64,000 bases of DNA, taken from NCBI GenBank assembly GCA_965243615.1, contig CBDEVO010000003.1, forward strand, positions 434,001 to 498,000, written 5' to 3'. How positions within the stretch are numbered: position 1 is the first letter of the stretch; each line of letters opens with the position of its first letter. The translations under genes and the position numbers were made by a program. This stretch comes from JAJEEA01 sp965243615. Lineage in GTDB: Bacteria; Acidobacteriota; Vicinamibacteria; Vicinamibacterales; UBA8438. This document shows, piece by piece, positions 1-8,174 of the stretch. The notes under the pieces were generated by a model. The model saw only the letters and a program-made list of their open reading frames with translations. It was not told where the DNA came from and did not search any database.

Positions 1-607
1 GACGACTGAAATCGACGACCAGGCGCCGTTCCCCGCCGCCGATGCGCTTCATGACGTCCGCCTCGAAGGCGTTGACGTTCCCGCTGTCCAGCCGGCCGAC
101 CGGCGACAGCACGAGGACGCCGCCGTGCCGCTCTTCCGCGACCTCGGCTTCCATCGGCCGGTCCACTTCCTCCGGCCGCTCCACCGACGCGTAGTTGTGC
201 TCCAGCGTCAACCGGTTCTCGCCCTCGGTGAACTGGTAGGTCACGCGGTCGGCGAACGTGCGGACCAGGTGCAGCCCCAGCCCCCCGACGGGCCGGTCCT
301 CGAGCGGCGCCGACAGGTCCGGACGGGCCCTCTTCGTCGGGTCGAAACGCCGCCCGTTGTCGGTGATTGTCAGGACCAGCAGCCTGCCGCTGATCCACAA
401 CGTGATCTCGATCCTGGGTTCGGCGATCCCGTCGAAGCCGTAGTCGACCGAGTTCGTGACCAGCTCGTCGAGGGCCAGGTTGAGCATGTAGACCCTGGAC
501 GCGTCCAGCCTGTGGACGGCACCGAAGGCCTCTACCATCCGGGAGACGTCGCGAAGCGCCGACAACCGCGGAGGCGACAGCGAAATGTGCAGCTCGTCCT
601 TCGACAT
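1..607 (-). CDS. Anti-sigma factor kinase-like ATPase fused to STAS domain (3' end cut by window edge)
   Basis: Reading leftwards from the ATG at 607, the frame stays open to the window edge (202 codons seen). Residues 1-135 have the GHKL ATPase layout of SpoIIAB/RsbW-type anti-sigma kinases: an N-box (ALDELVTNS), a DNGRRFDP motif and a glycine-rich GGLGLHLV motif. From about residue 150 a second region begins (VLVLSPVGRLDSGN) that matches the start of a STAS anti-anti-sigma domain and is still open at base 1. Proteins of this type act in cytoplasmic partner-switching that controls an alternative sigma factor or a response output. AGGAAA lies 6-7 bases before the start and supports it. A kinase and a STAS domain on one chain is less usual than separate proteins. 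The partner sigma factor is not in view. Confidence 0.8.
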   Translation of the reverse strand, partial: MSKDELHISLSPPRLSALRDVSRMVEAFGAVHRLDASRVYMLNLALDELVTNSVDYGFDGIAEPRIEITLWISGRLLVLTITDNGRRFDPTKRARPDLSAPLEDRPVGGLGLHLVRTFADRVTYQFTEGENRLTLEHNYASVERPEEVDRPMEAEVAEERHGGVLVLSPVGRLDSGNVNAFEADVMKRIGGGERRLVVDFSR

Positions 608-774
608 CCGGTTTCCTGGCCCGTATCGAGACGTGCCGATTCGGAACACCCCGTGGTGATGATGTGGTTCCCGATCGAGCGCACGTCATCGGCGTGCCCC
701 TCGACGGCGTGGAACCGTTTCGCATTACTGTAGCAAGTGACGGCGCCGGACGCCACGCACGGAGCCGGACGAGG

Positions 775-1659
775 CTACAGCCCGAGCAGGTTCCTCGTGA
801 GCTTCGACAGCCCCTGCCCGGCCGCCCACAGGTCCAGCTCGACCGACGCCAGCTCGTCGACGACGGGGACGGCGAGGCCGGCCTCCCGCAGATCGATCGC
901 CTTGAGATAGGTGCGGCACGACCCGCACTCCTCCAGGCGGACGTGCGGCCACGACTCGGAAACGTGGTGCGGGCGCCGATCCGGGCGCTCCTCCCCGCAC
1001 GCGGGGCAGCGCGTCCGCGGGAACCCCCATTCGGTCAGGCAGAGCGAGCAGAGCAGGGTCCGCCGGCCCCTCGCCTCGGGCAGGTCGCGCAACACCGCGG
1101 CGATCGGCGCCGCCCCGCAGCACGGGCACGCGGCGCGGGCGGGGCCGGCCCCAGCGGCGGGAGTGCCCGCTTCTCCGGCCGGCTCGCCGGTGCCGACCGG
1201 GATCCTGGCCGCGAGCGCCTCCGCGATGGGCTGCAGGAACGCGCGCGGAAAGTACTCCAGCACCCGCTCCTCGCAATCGAGCGACGCGGCGACCTCGGTG
1301 ACCGGCCGCCCGCCCAGCGCGGCGCCGAGCAGGGCCGACATCGCGGCGGGCTCCGCCGCGAGCCGCCCCGCGACGGCCCGCAACAGGTCCGTCGCCGACG
1401 CCGGGACGGCCCGCACGAAGCGCGCGAAGGCCCGCTCGCGCGGCCGTTCCGGCAGCCGCGACAGCCGCAGGCGAGGGGGCCTGCCGTCGTCGGCCTCGAC
1501 CGCGCCCGGCCACCGCGACCCCTGCGCCTTCGCGTACAGCGGCTCCTGCAGGGCCAGCACGTCGCCGTAGAAGGCCAGCAGCTCGTCCGCGTGAGGTCGC
1601 TCGGCCCTCAGCCGCTCGACGCGGTCGCGACGTGCGGCCCAGGCGGCGTGAGGCGACAT
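775..1659 (-). CDS. fdhE: Formate dehydrogenase accessory protein FdhE
   Basis: This 294-residue protein carries the FdhE signature, four paired-cysteine zinc sites in its second half: CPCCG, CSLC, CPAC and CGSC, the last followed by YLKAIDL. FdhE acts in the cytoplasm in maturation of Tat-exported formate dehydrogenases, probably on redox handling of the iron-sulfur apoprotein. It fits the formate dehydrogenase operon at 26-31 kb and fdhD at 34.7 kb, although it lies 24 kb away. The frame also has a GTG at 1707, but that codon is inside the terminal repeat of the adjacent insertion sequence, so the ATG at 1659 is preferred. No clear Shine-Dalgarno sequence precedes it. The insertion sequence begins only 41 bp upstream and may have displaced the native promoter. 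Confidence 0.9.
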   Translation of the reverse strand: MSPHAAWAARRDRVERLRAERPHADELLAFYGDVLALQEPLYAKAQGSRWPGAVEADDGRPPRLRLSRLPERPRERAFARFVRAVPASATDLLRAVAGRLAAEPAAMSALLGAALGGRPVTEVAASLDCEERVLEYFPRAFLQPIAEALAARIPVGTGEPAGEAGTPAAGAGPARAACPCCGAAPIAAVLRDLPEARGRRTLLCSLCLTEWGFPRTRCPACGEERPDRRPHHVSESWPHVRLEECGSCRTYLKAIDLREAGLAVPVVDELASVELDLWAAGQGLSKLTRNLLGL

Positions 1660-1728
1660 TGGATGAGCGATCGTACACCGGCCGCGGCCGGCCTTGATTG
1701 GGTGCACGTCAGATTCGTGAGAGGCCTG

Positions 1729-2928
1729 TCAGGCGGCCCTGCCGGCTCGTCGTTCCCAGAAATCCTCGAAGCGGCCACTGAGCTTGCAGCACCGCAGGGC
1801 GATGATGGCGTTGGCCCCGGCCACGGTCCAGTGCATGCCGGCGCGCTTGAGCCGGGCACCGATGGCGAGCTTGCAGCCGGCCTCGACGACGCCCGACGAC
1901 ACACAGAGACCCGCCGCTCGGAACTCCGGATAGCGCATCCGGTGGCGGTTGCGGGTCAGGTAATCGATATACTTGCGGGCCTCCTCGCACTTCTCGCTGT
2001 GAGCGTGCAGTTCGGCCAGGATCGCATCGATCCGCCCCGCGTCCAACTCGTCCCGCCGGGCCTTGCCCCACCGGGCGGCCAAGTCCGTACCGGGGCCGTA
2101 GACGGCCTTGGCGACATCGCACAGATGACCCTTGGCGTGGTAGATGTCGACGATTTGGATGGCGTCGGGAAAATGCTCGCCGGTCAGGTTCCAGATCCAG
2201 GGGGCGCCGTCGCCGATGACGACCTGTCGGGCGGCGGTGACGAAGCCGCGCCGTTGCGCCTCGCGATGGGCGCGTTGCGGGAAGGCGGCCGGCTGCGGGT
2301 CGGTGTCGCGGCTGGCTGCGCTCTCGACCGCGGCGCTGTAGCTGACCGACCCGGGGTCGCGTTCGGGGAGGCCGTCGGCGTTGCGGGTCTCCGCCGTCCA
2401 CACGGTGACGAGCTTGACTTCGCGGGTCTTGGCGGTGCCGTCGGGCTGCTTGCCGCGCCGGCCTTCCACCTCGGACTTGCGCACCGGCACGCCGGTGCCG
2501 TCCAGCCCCACATACATCGTCGGCGCCGCGGCGGGTGCGGGCTCGACCCGCTTGCGTTCGTCGTCGGCGACCTCGCGGCCCAGCGCTTCGGCGGTGCGCT
2601 CGACCTGTTTGGGGTCAACCGCCACGCCGGCCAGTTCCCCCATCCACTCGCTCGCTTCGGCGAAGCTGACGCTCGTCGCCGCCAAGCCCACCAGCCGCGT
2701 CGTGGCGGGCGACAGCGAGGTGTCCTGCAGGCCCAGGGCCCGGTCGCGGGGCCAGGTTCCCCGCCGGCAGGCGGCGCAGTGGTAGTAGGCGCGGTGCAGG
2801 GTCAGTGGTCCCAACAGCGTGGTGAAGGTCTTCGGGCGGCGGCCGGCGTAGTGCGCCGTCTGGCCGCAGGCGCACACTATCGTCGAACCCGAATGGTCGG
2901 AATCGTCTGCGTCGTAGTACTCCCCCAA
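1729..2928 (-). CDS. ISKra4 family transposase, main frame
   Basis: The 399-residue frame has features of ISKra4-type transposases: an N-terminal zinc-finger-like region (CACGQ ... CAACRRG), then YVGLDGTGVPV, VIGDGAPWIWN and VDIYHAKGHL, typical of the DDE catalytic core, and a C-terminal SSGVVEAGCK segment supplying the final acidic residue. The first possible start is a weak TTG. The frame stays open upstream and codes there for a plausible helical stretch (QDFEALEQALRRQALG), so the real protein probably begins further upstream, joined to the short frame at 3045-3272 by a frameshift. All catalytic motifs seem intact. Confidence 0.85.
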   Translation of the reverse strand: MGEYYDADDSDHSGSTIVCACGQTAHYAGRRPKTFTTLLGPLTLHRAYYHCAACRRGTWPRDRALGLQDTSLSPATTRLVGLAATSVSFAEASEWMGELAGVAVDPKQVERTAEALGREVADDERKRVEPAPAAAPTMYVGLDGTGVPVRKSEVEGRRGKQPDGTAKTREVKLVTVWTAETRNADGLPERDPGSVSYSAAVESAASRDTDPQPAAFPQRAHREAQRRGFVTAARQVVIGDGAPWIWNLTGEHFPDAIQIVDIYHAKGHLCDVAKAVYGPGTDLAARWGKARRDELDAGRIDAILAELHAHSEKCEEARKYIDYLTRNRHRMRYPEFRAAGLCVSSGVVEAGCKLAIGARLKRAGMHWTVAGANAIIALRCCKLSGRFEDFWERRAGRAA

Positions 2929-3044
2929 CGCCTGCGCGGCGAGGCCGAGGGCTTGGCGACGGAGGGCCTGCTCGAGGGCCTCGAAGTCCTGCGCGTCGAC
3001 GTTCCCCGGCCCGACGAGGACACCGATTTCAGCCGCGAGCGCGG

Positions 3045-3272
3045 CTACGAACCCTGCGCGCCAATCACCTTGGCGGCTTGGCTGGCCGTGGCGAGCGCTC
3101 GACGGTGAACCGTCTGCAAGAGGGTCTCGAAGTCCTGGGCATTCGCGTCTCCTCGTCGGTGAAACGCGTCCACATCGGCCTTGACCGCCGCCTCCAACGC
3201 GGCGAACAGCTCCTGGACGCCCTTTTTTTTGGCCGCGTGATCGAGCGGTTCAGTCAACTGCGCCTCGGGCAA
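3045..3272 (-). CDS. Upstream short frame of the ISKra4-like element (transposase N-terminal segment)
   Basis: A TTG at 3272 follows AGGAGG and opens a 75-residue frame ending at 3045. It is helical and charged (VQELFAALEAAVK) and its last third (AQDFETLLQTVHRRAL) resembles the stretch just upstream of the main transposase frame, AQDFEALEQALRRQAL. The main frame is in the -1 phase relative to this one. A run of eight A residues on the coding strand (3223-3230), reading A AAA AAG, is a textbook -1 slippery site, and the -1 frame is open from there into the transposase. Whether this is programmed frameshifting or decay cannot be decided from sequence alone. Confidence 0.45.
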   Translation of the reverse strand: MPEAQLTEPLDHAAKKKGVQELFAALEAAVKADVDAFHRRGDANAQDFETLLQTVHRRALATASQAAKVIGAQGS

Positions 3273-3441
3273 GGTCTGAATCCTCCTACCCGAGCCATCG
3301 GTCGATCCGTCCTCGCTCAATACCCCAACCCCAAATCCCCAACTTTCTTGACGTGCACCGGCCTTGATTTCTGCCTTTGACATCCCGAGGCGACAGGCGC
3401 CACGCTTGTCCCCGAGCACCGGAACGCGGAGGCGATTCGGC

Positions 3442-6081
3442 ATGTGGAAACGCGCGCGCTACTGGCTCGAGGCCCTCGTCGGCCACCGCCGCTTCGAGAA
3501 GGACCTGGCCGACGAGCTGGCCTTCCACGTCGAATCGCACGTCGACTCACTGGAGGGTCGGGGCGTGCCGCCGGCGGAGGCCCGGCGGCGGGTCCGCCTC
3601 GAGTTCGGCAGCCTCGAGAGTGTCAAGGACGCCGTGCGCGACGTGCGGCTGGGTGCCTGGTGCGAGCAGTGGGGCCAGGACCTGCGCTACGGCTTCCGCC
3701 TCCTCCGCCGCGATGCCGGCCTGTCGCTCGGCATCGTGCTCATCCTGGCCGTCGCCCTCGGCATCGCAACCGCCATCTGGAGCTTCGCCGACAAGTCGCT
3801 GCTGCGCCCCCTCCCGTTCGAGGACGCGGGACGGCTGGTCTGGGTCAGGGGAAGCGATACGCGACTCGGCATCCCGCGGATGCCGGTGTCCCATCCGGAC
3901 TTCCTCGACTGGCGGAAGCACAGCCGGACCCTGGACGACCTGGCCGCGTGGCGGCACGAGATGCGGATACGCTCGGACGGGGAGCTCCGGGAACGCATGC
4001 GCGTCGGCGCGGCCAGCCCCAATCTGTATCGGCTCCTGCGCGCGACCCCCCGTCTCGGCGCTCTTCCGCGGTCGGAGACCGATGTCGTCCTGACCCACGC
4101 GTACTGGAACTCGCGATTCGGCGAAGATCCGGACGTCATCGGATCCAGCCTTCGACTCGACGACCGCAGCTTCACGATCGTCGGGGTCCTCGGCGAGCGC
4201 TTCACGTTTCCACCCATCCCGGCCGGCTTCGGCCCCGAGGCGTGGGTCTCGCTCGACCACAGCCTGGATGCCGAAGCCCGCAACGACCGCGGCGCGCGGG
4301 ACCTGTGGGCGGTGGGGCGGTTGGCGGCGGGGGCCGGCCTCGACGAGGCCCTGATCGAGCTGAGCGCCATCGCCGGCGATCTGGAGCGCGAGCACCCGGA
4401 GACGAACGAGGCCGCCGGCGTCAGCATGGGCCCGCTGGAGCAGCTCTGGGTCGATGGGCACCGTACCGGGCTTCCGGTCATCCTGCTCGGCGCGGCGTTG
4501 GCCCTGCTCCTGGCCTCCACCAACGTGGCCGGCCTGCTCGTCAGCCGGGCCCTGCGCCGCCGGACGGAGCTCGCGGTGCGCTCGGCCCTCGGGGCCGGCA
4601 GGCTGCGGCTCGCCCGGCAGCTCGCCGCCGAGGTCGGACTGCTGTTCGCCGCCGGCACGGTCGCGGGCCTCGTCCTCGCCCACGTGTCGCTTCCCCTGCT
4701 GGTGCGGCCGTTCTCGTACGGCGGCGCGTTCCTCAGCGACACCCCCCGGATCGACATGCGGGTCTTCGCGGTCATGGCGGCCGTGGCCGTCGCGACCGCC
4801 TCGCTGACGTCGCTCGGACTCATCGCCGGCGCGAGACCGGGGCGAGACGCCGCGTCCGTCACCACGGGCACGGCCGGCGCGCCCCGGCGCGCCCGGATCC
4901 AGAGAGGCATGCTGGTGGTTCAGGTGGGCGTCTCGATGGTGGTCGTCTTCGCCGCCGCCCTGTTGACCGCAAGCCTCGGAGCCGCCGTCTCCGAGCCGGT
5001 GGGCTTCGACATGGAAGACCTGCTGGCGCTGCGGGTTGCGGTGCCGGCAGAGATGCGGGACGAGCCCGACCGCGTGGCCGCCGCCCTGCGCCAGGTCGGG
5101 GAGCGCGCCGACCTCGCCGCGCCCGGCGGGGCCGCCGCGCTGGCCGCCTCCGGTCCCTTCGGCAGCCGCGGCCGGGCCCACTTCTTCGAGATCGCGGGGC
5201 GGCCGGCCGCCGATGCGGAGCGGCCTCCGCTGGCCGACTACCGGCTGGTGAGCCGCGACTACTTCGACGTCCTCGGCATCCCCGTGCTCCGGGGGCGGCG
5301 GCTGCCGGCGCGAACCGAGGGCGTACTGCCGATCGTCGTCAGCCGTGCCTTGGTGAACCGGCACTTCGGGGACGAGAATCCGGTCGGCGCCGGTCTGAGT
5401 CTCTTCTCGGAGCTGCAGCAGGGCATGGACCGCTCACAGGCGACCGCAGCGACGATCGTGGGCGTCGTGGGTGACGAGAAAATCTGGCGGCTCGACGGTC
5501 GGGAGCGGCCCCAGATTTATGCGAACATCCAGTCGGAGCCTCCGAGCGACCTGGATCTGATGGTGCGTGCAGCCCACCCGGAGAGCGTGCGCGAGCGCCT
5601 GCGGGCCGAATTGGCGCCGGTGCTGCCGGGGGCGTCGATCGACGGTCTGCGAAGTATCGAGGCCTCCGCACGGGCCACCGTCCGCGGGCGATGGGTCGCC
5701 GCCGTGGTCATGGACATGTTCTCGTCCCTGGCGCTGGTGCTGATGATGATCGGCGTGTACGGAATGCTGAGCAGCGCCGTGCAGGAACGCCGCCGAGAGC
5801 TCGCCATCCGGACCGCCCTCGGCGCCCCGCCCCCCGCCCTCGTCGGCCTCGTGGTGCGCGACGGCCTCGTGATCGTGGCGGCGGGGGTTGCGCTGGGAGC
5901 GGCGGGCTGCCTGGCCGCCGGCCCGATCCTCGCAAGCCACGTCTACGCCGTCTCCGCGACGGATCCGGTGACGATGGCCGCCGGCGGCGCGCTCCTGATC
6001 CTGGTGGCCCTGGTCGCGGCCTGGTTCCCGGCGCGCGGGGCCGGCCGCACCGCGCCGGCCGCCGTGTTGCGCGAGGGGTAG
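3442..6081 (+). CDS. ABC transporter permease, ADOP class (MacB-like), 879 aa
   Basis: A large inner-membrane permease of the acidobacterial duplicated orphan permease type. Residues 1-75 form the cytoplasmic prefix (DELAFHVESH, PPAEARRRVRLEFGS). A first transmembrane segment contains the family's GIATAIWSFADKSLL equivalent of GIGANTAIF, followed by a MacB-type periplasmic domain and three hydrophobic segments, then a second periplasmic domain and a FtsX-like C-terminal unit (ERRRELAIRTALGA). No ATPase gene is adjacent, as is usual for this class, and the substrate is unknown. The frame opens earlier, but the ATG at 3442 with GGAGG nine bases upstream matches where the family begins. It is the only permease of the group on the plus strand, and its promoter region is next to the insertion sequence. 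Confidence 0.88.
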   Translation: MWKRARYWLEALVGHRRFEKDLADELAFHVESHVDSLEGRGVPPAEARRRVRLEFGSLESVKDAVRDVRLGAWCEQWGQDLRYGFRLLRRDAGLSLGIVLILAVALGIATAIWSFADKSLLRPLPFEDAGRLVWVRGSDTRLGIPRMPVSHPDFLDWRKHSRTLDDLAAWRHEMRIRSDGELRERMRVGAASPNLYRLLRATPRLGALPRSETDVVLTHAYWNSRFGEDPDVIGSSLRLDDRSFTIVGVLGERFTFPPIPAGFGPEAWVSLDHSLDAEARNDRGARDLWAVGRLAAGAGLDEALIELSAIAGDLEREHPETNEAAGVSMGPLEQLWVDGHRTGLPVILLGAALALLLASTNVAGLLVSRALRRRTELAVRSALGAGRLRLARQLAAEVGLLFAAGTVAGLVLAHVSLPLLVRPFSYGGAFLSDTPRIDMRVFAVMAAVAVATASLTSLGLIAGARPGRDAASVTTGTAGAPRRARIQRGMLVVQVGVSMVVVFAAALLTASLGAAVSEPVGFDMEDLLALRVAVPAEMRDEPDRVAAALRQVGERADLAAPGGAAALAASGPFGSRGRAHFFEIAGRPAADAERPPLADYRLVSRDYFDVLGIPVLRGRRLPARTEGVLPIVVSRALVNRHFGDENPVGAGLSLFSELQQGMDRSQATAATIVGVVGDEKIWRLDGRERPQIYANIQSEPPSDLDLMVRAAHPESVRERLRAELAPVLPGASIDGLRSIEASARATVRGRWVAAVVMDMFSSLALVLMMIGVYGMLSSAVQERRRELAIRTALGAPPPALVGLVVRDGLVIVAAGVALGAAGCLAAGPILASHVYAVSATDPVTMAAGGALLILVALVAAWFPARGAGRTAPAAVLREG

Positions 6082-6090
6082 GAGTCTGCG

Positions 6091-6155
6091 CCGTAGAACC
6101 GCGCGGACTCCTGCAGAGTTGGTCGGGCGCCAACGGAGCCGAAGGCGACGATTGG
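6091..6155. repeat. Dispersed intergenic repeat, copy 1
   Basis: Just downstream of the permease stop, the segment starting CCGTAGAACCGCGCGGACTC and ending AGGCGACGATTGG resembles a segment at 38468-38521 that also follows a stop codon. The two differ by a small internal gap. A weaker partial match (GTAGAACGGCGCGGAC) sits at 40280. The role is unknown. Confidence 0.4.
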
Positions 6156-6223
6156 CGGGCTATGAGCCCGCGTCGAAGTCCCCTTTGCATTCGAGCGACC
6201 CGGGCTTCACCACGGGCGCCCGG

Positions 6224-7414
6224 CTACCTCGCTCTCCGGGCGCCCGGCGTCAGGAGCGACTGGAACGGCACCGACAGCGACAGCGTCTCGGTCCTCGGCG
6301 TGTAGCAGATCGTCTCGCTGCAGACCTGGTACAGCACCGACACCGGCACGTCGACCACGTTCGGCCGGTCGGGGTTCGACCGGTGGAACACCTCGACGTT
6401 CGGCGTGACGGGAATCGCGACGTCGACGTTCCCCTCGTAGACGTTGAGGGTGACGCCGAGCTGCGGGAACTCTCTCGGGTGCGTCGGCGGGTACCGCGCC
6501 GCCCCCACCCGCAGGCCCGGGGTGTCGGGAATCGTCGCCTCGGAGGCGATGTAGCCGTCCGGGAGCGGCCGGCCGTACATGTGGAGACCGTCCTCGAGCT
6601 CGAAGCGCACGTGGACCATCGACTGGGTCTCGAACTGCATCGCCGCGTCGGACACGAAGGCGGAGATTCTCACCTGATCGGAACCGAGCTCGACGACCGG
6701 CACCTCGTGGCGCGCGAGAATCTCGCCGAGGGCGGTGTCGCGAATCGTCCCGGCCGACTCGCGGGTGGCGTAGTGGCGGTGGAAGAACTTCTCGGTGACC
6801 ACGCCGTCCCCGTCCGTCACGTAGACGCCGGGGAACGGCAGGCCGTAGAAGCTGCGGCCGGCGCCCTGCTCCGGATCGTCAGGGGAGATCAGGGTGTTGA
6901 GGATGCCGAACTCGCGGATCACGGCAGAGTCGACGTCCGAGAGGAGGTCGTAGGTGACGCCGTACTCGTCGGCGAACGCCCCGAGCTGCTCCGGACGATC
7001 GTAGCTGACGCCGTAGACGCGGATGCCCGCCTCCTCGAAGAGGCCCAGGTTCTCTTGCAGCTCGACCAGCTGCGTGCGGCAGTACGGTCACCACACCGCC
7101 GAGCGGTAGAAGACCACCACCGACTTCGAGCCGCCGCGGTCCGCGTGGTAGTCGACCAGGCGCCCCTGCTGGTTCGGCAGCGAGAACTCGGGAAGCCGCT
7201 CGCCGATCTCCGGTCCCGTCGGAAAATCGTGCGACGCGGGGTAGCGCCGCGCGGGATAGCTCGCGGGCATGCCGATGGTGATGCCGAGGTCGTCGGTCCG
7301 CGTGCCCGGCTCCAGGTCCTCGTGGGCCGAGCGCACCGGAGCGGCATCCTGCGCCGTCGCGGCAGCGGGAGCCAACAGCAGCGCAAGCGCCGCCAACAGT
7401 GTCCATCGCGTCAT
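6224..7414 (-). CDS. Selenocysteine-containing AhpC/TSA-type thioredoxin-fold protein with DsbD-alpha-like C-terminal domain
   Basis: One continuous 396-codon frame with a single in-frame TGA at 7088-7090 (codon 109). Residues 1-21 are a signal peptide (hydrophobic core, ATA-Q cleavage), so the protein is exported. Residues 65-210 form an AhpC/TSA or thioredoxin fold; the TGA falls in SAVW-U-PYC, where such proteins have WCPYC or WC-xx-C, giving a U-x-x-C redox motif. Translation resumes in frame with RTQLVELQENL and VYGVSYD, both typical of the family. Residues 220-390 resemble the N-terminal alpha domain of DsbD, with a cysteine pair in YQVCSETICYTP. A SECIS-like hairpin follows the TGA. 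The start at 7414 has GGGGAGG eight bases upstream. The alternative, a nonsense-mutated Cys protein, is disfavoured by the hairpin and the intact downstream frame. The role is probably periplasmic thiol or peroxide redox chemistry; the substrate is unknown. Confidence 0.85.
7057..7090 (-). promoter_or_regulatory. Bacterial SECIS-like element with Sec UGA codon
   Basis: On the coding strand the TGA at 7090-7088 is followed by 14 nt and then a perfect 6-bp stem, GCAGCT / AGCTGC, enclosing the loop GGTCG (7063-7067). The loop matches the GGUC core of the E. coli fdhF SECIS, and the 20-nt distance from UGA to loop is in the bacterial range. SelB would bind this hairpin in the mRNA to direct Sec insertion. 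Confidence 0.75.
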
Positions 7415-7479
7415 TCGTCTCGCCTCCCCGTGGAGTCGGCCACGGCGACCGGGCCGGTCGCCCCCGCGCCGAGCCGCCA

Positions 7480-7639
7480 TTCTACACGTTGTCTCCTTGC
7501 CCGGCGCTGCGGCGACAGACCGCGGGCCAGGTGCCGCTCGGCGGCGCGTTCGAGGTGGAACCACAACTCGTCGTCCAGGTCGTCCTCGACATCGCCCGGC
7601 CGGAACAGCGCGCGCAGACAAGCGCAGATCGTCCGGCAT
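7480..7639 (-). pseudogene. Remnant of an ADOP permease N-terminus
   Basis: Immediately after the PadR gene, where an ADOP permease normally begins, an ATG at 7639 starts MPDDLRL. After a one-base shift the sequence continues CLRALFRPGDVEDD, DELWFHLERAAER and HLARGLSPQ, which is the family's prefix region. Homology then fades into the upstream region of the selenoprotein. This is a truncated, frameshifted relic. Confidence 0.6.
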
Positions 7640-7651
7640 CGGCGCCGCCCG

Positions 7652-7984
7652 CTACCGGGCGTCGAGAACGTGGCCCACCGCCACCGTGAGGGCGCGCCAC
7701 GCCTCGACGTCGGACTCGAGCTGCCGGCCGCCCTTGGAGGTCAACCGGTAGTACTTCGCGCGCCGGTTGTGCTCGGACGTTCCCCACGACGCCGCTATCC
7801 AGCCCCGCCGCTCCAGGCGGTGGAGGGCGGGATAGAGCGACCCCTGGCGGACCTCCAGGGCCTCGCGCGACACTTGCCGGATCCGCTCGGAGATGCCCCA
7901 GCCGTGCCGCGGCCCCGGCGCCAGCGTCTTGAGAATCAGCAGCTCGAGCGTGCCCTGCGGCAGGTCGAGACGGTCGGCCGTCAT
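7652..7984 (-). CDS. PadR family transcriptional regulator
   Basis: A 110-residue winged-helix repressor with the hallmark N-terminus (LPQGTLELLILKTL), the recognition segment HGWGISERI and the wing sequence QGSLYPALHRLERRGWI, followed by RAKYYRLTSKGGRQL. In this lineage such regulators usually control an adjacent ADOP permease; here the permease following it is only a remnant. The ATG at 7984 is chosen because the PadR fold begins there; upstream codons are low-complexity. A 10-bp inverted repeat about 130 bp upstream may be its operator. Confidence 0.9.
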   Translation of the reverse strand: MTADRLDLPQGTLELLILKTLAPGPRHGWGISERIRQVSREALEVRQGSLYPALHRLERRGWIAASWGTSEHNRRAKYYRLTSKGGRQLESDVEAWRALTVAVGHVLDAR

Positions 7985-8113
7985 CGGGCCGCCTCTCGAG
8001 GGTCCGAGGCGGACGTCGGCTCGGAAGGCGCGAGGCCGGGCCTGCGGAAAACGGCCAGCGCGGCCGCGGCCAGACAATCACCCGACTTCCTTCCCATCTC
8101 TCCCCCTCCCTTT

Positions 8114-8160
8114 CACTTCGACAGGAATCAACCGTAGCACGGGCTCTTGTCGAAGTGCAA
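8114..8160 (-). promoter_or_regulatory. Inverted repeat and putative promoter of the PadR gene
   Basis: CACTTCGACA at 8114-8123 and its exact reverse complement TGTCGAAGTG at 8148-8157 are separated by 24 bases. On the minus strand a possible -35 TTGCAC (8160-8155) and -10 TACGGT (8136-8131), 18 bases apart, overlap the arms. This is the arrangement expected for an autoregulatory operator, but binding is inferred only. Confidence 0.45.
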
Positions 8161-8174
8161 GACAAGGCGCCCTC

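Larger units (their letters stand above)
1700..3359 (-). mobile_element. ISKra4-like insertion sequence, 1,660 bp
   Basis: The ends are short imperfect inverted repeats: the left end reads GGTGCACGTCAG and the right end, on the opposite strand, GGTGCACGTCAAG. They are flanked by the 10-bp direct repeat GGCCTTGATT. The interior encodes an ISKra4-type transposase plus a short upstream reading frame in another phase. The element sits between the divergent starts of fdhE and an ADOP permease, so it has separated both genes from their original upstream regions. The exact terminal base is uncertain by one because the left end has an extra G. Confidence 0.8.
1690..3369. repeat. 10-bp target-site duplication flanking the ISKra4-like element
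   Basis: The sequence GGCCTTGATT occurs in the same orientation at 1690-1699 and 3360-3369, directly outside the inverted terminal sequences of the element. A direct repeat exactly at both ends is the footprint of a transposition event. It fixes the element boundaries at about 1700 and 3359. Confidence 0.8.

Noticed and set aside
1660..1707. GTG at 1707 as the start of fdhE
   Set aside because: The codon is within the terminal repeat of the ISKra4-like element, so it cannot be the ancestral start; family similarity begins after the ATG at 1659.
664..3108. An 814-codon plus-strand frame covering fdhE and the transposase
   Set aside because: It is antisense to two recognisable proteins, with no domain, signal or sensible start of its own.
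6923..7090. Reading the redox protein at 6.2-7.4 kb as a nonsense-mutated pseudogene
   Set aside because: The frame is intact on both sides, TGA replaces exactly the redox Cys, and a SECIS-like hairpin is correctly spaced.
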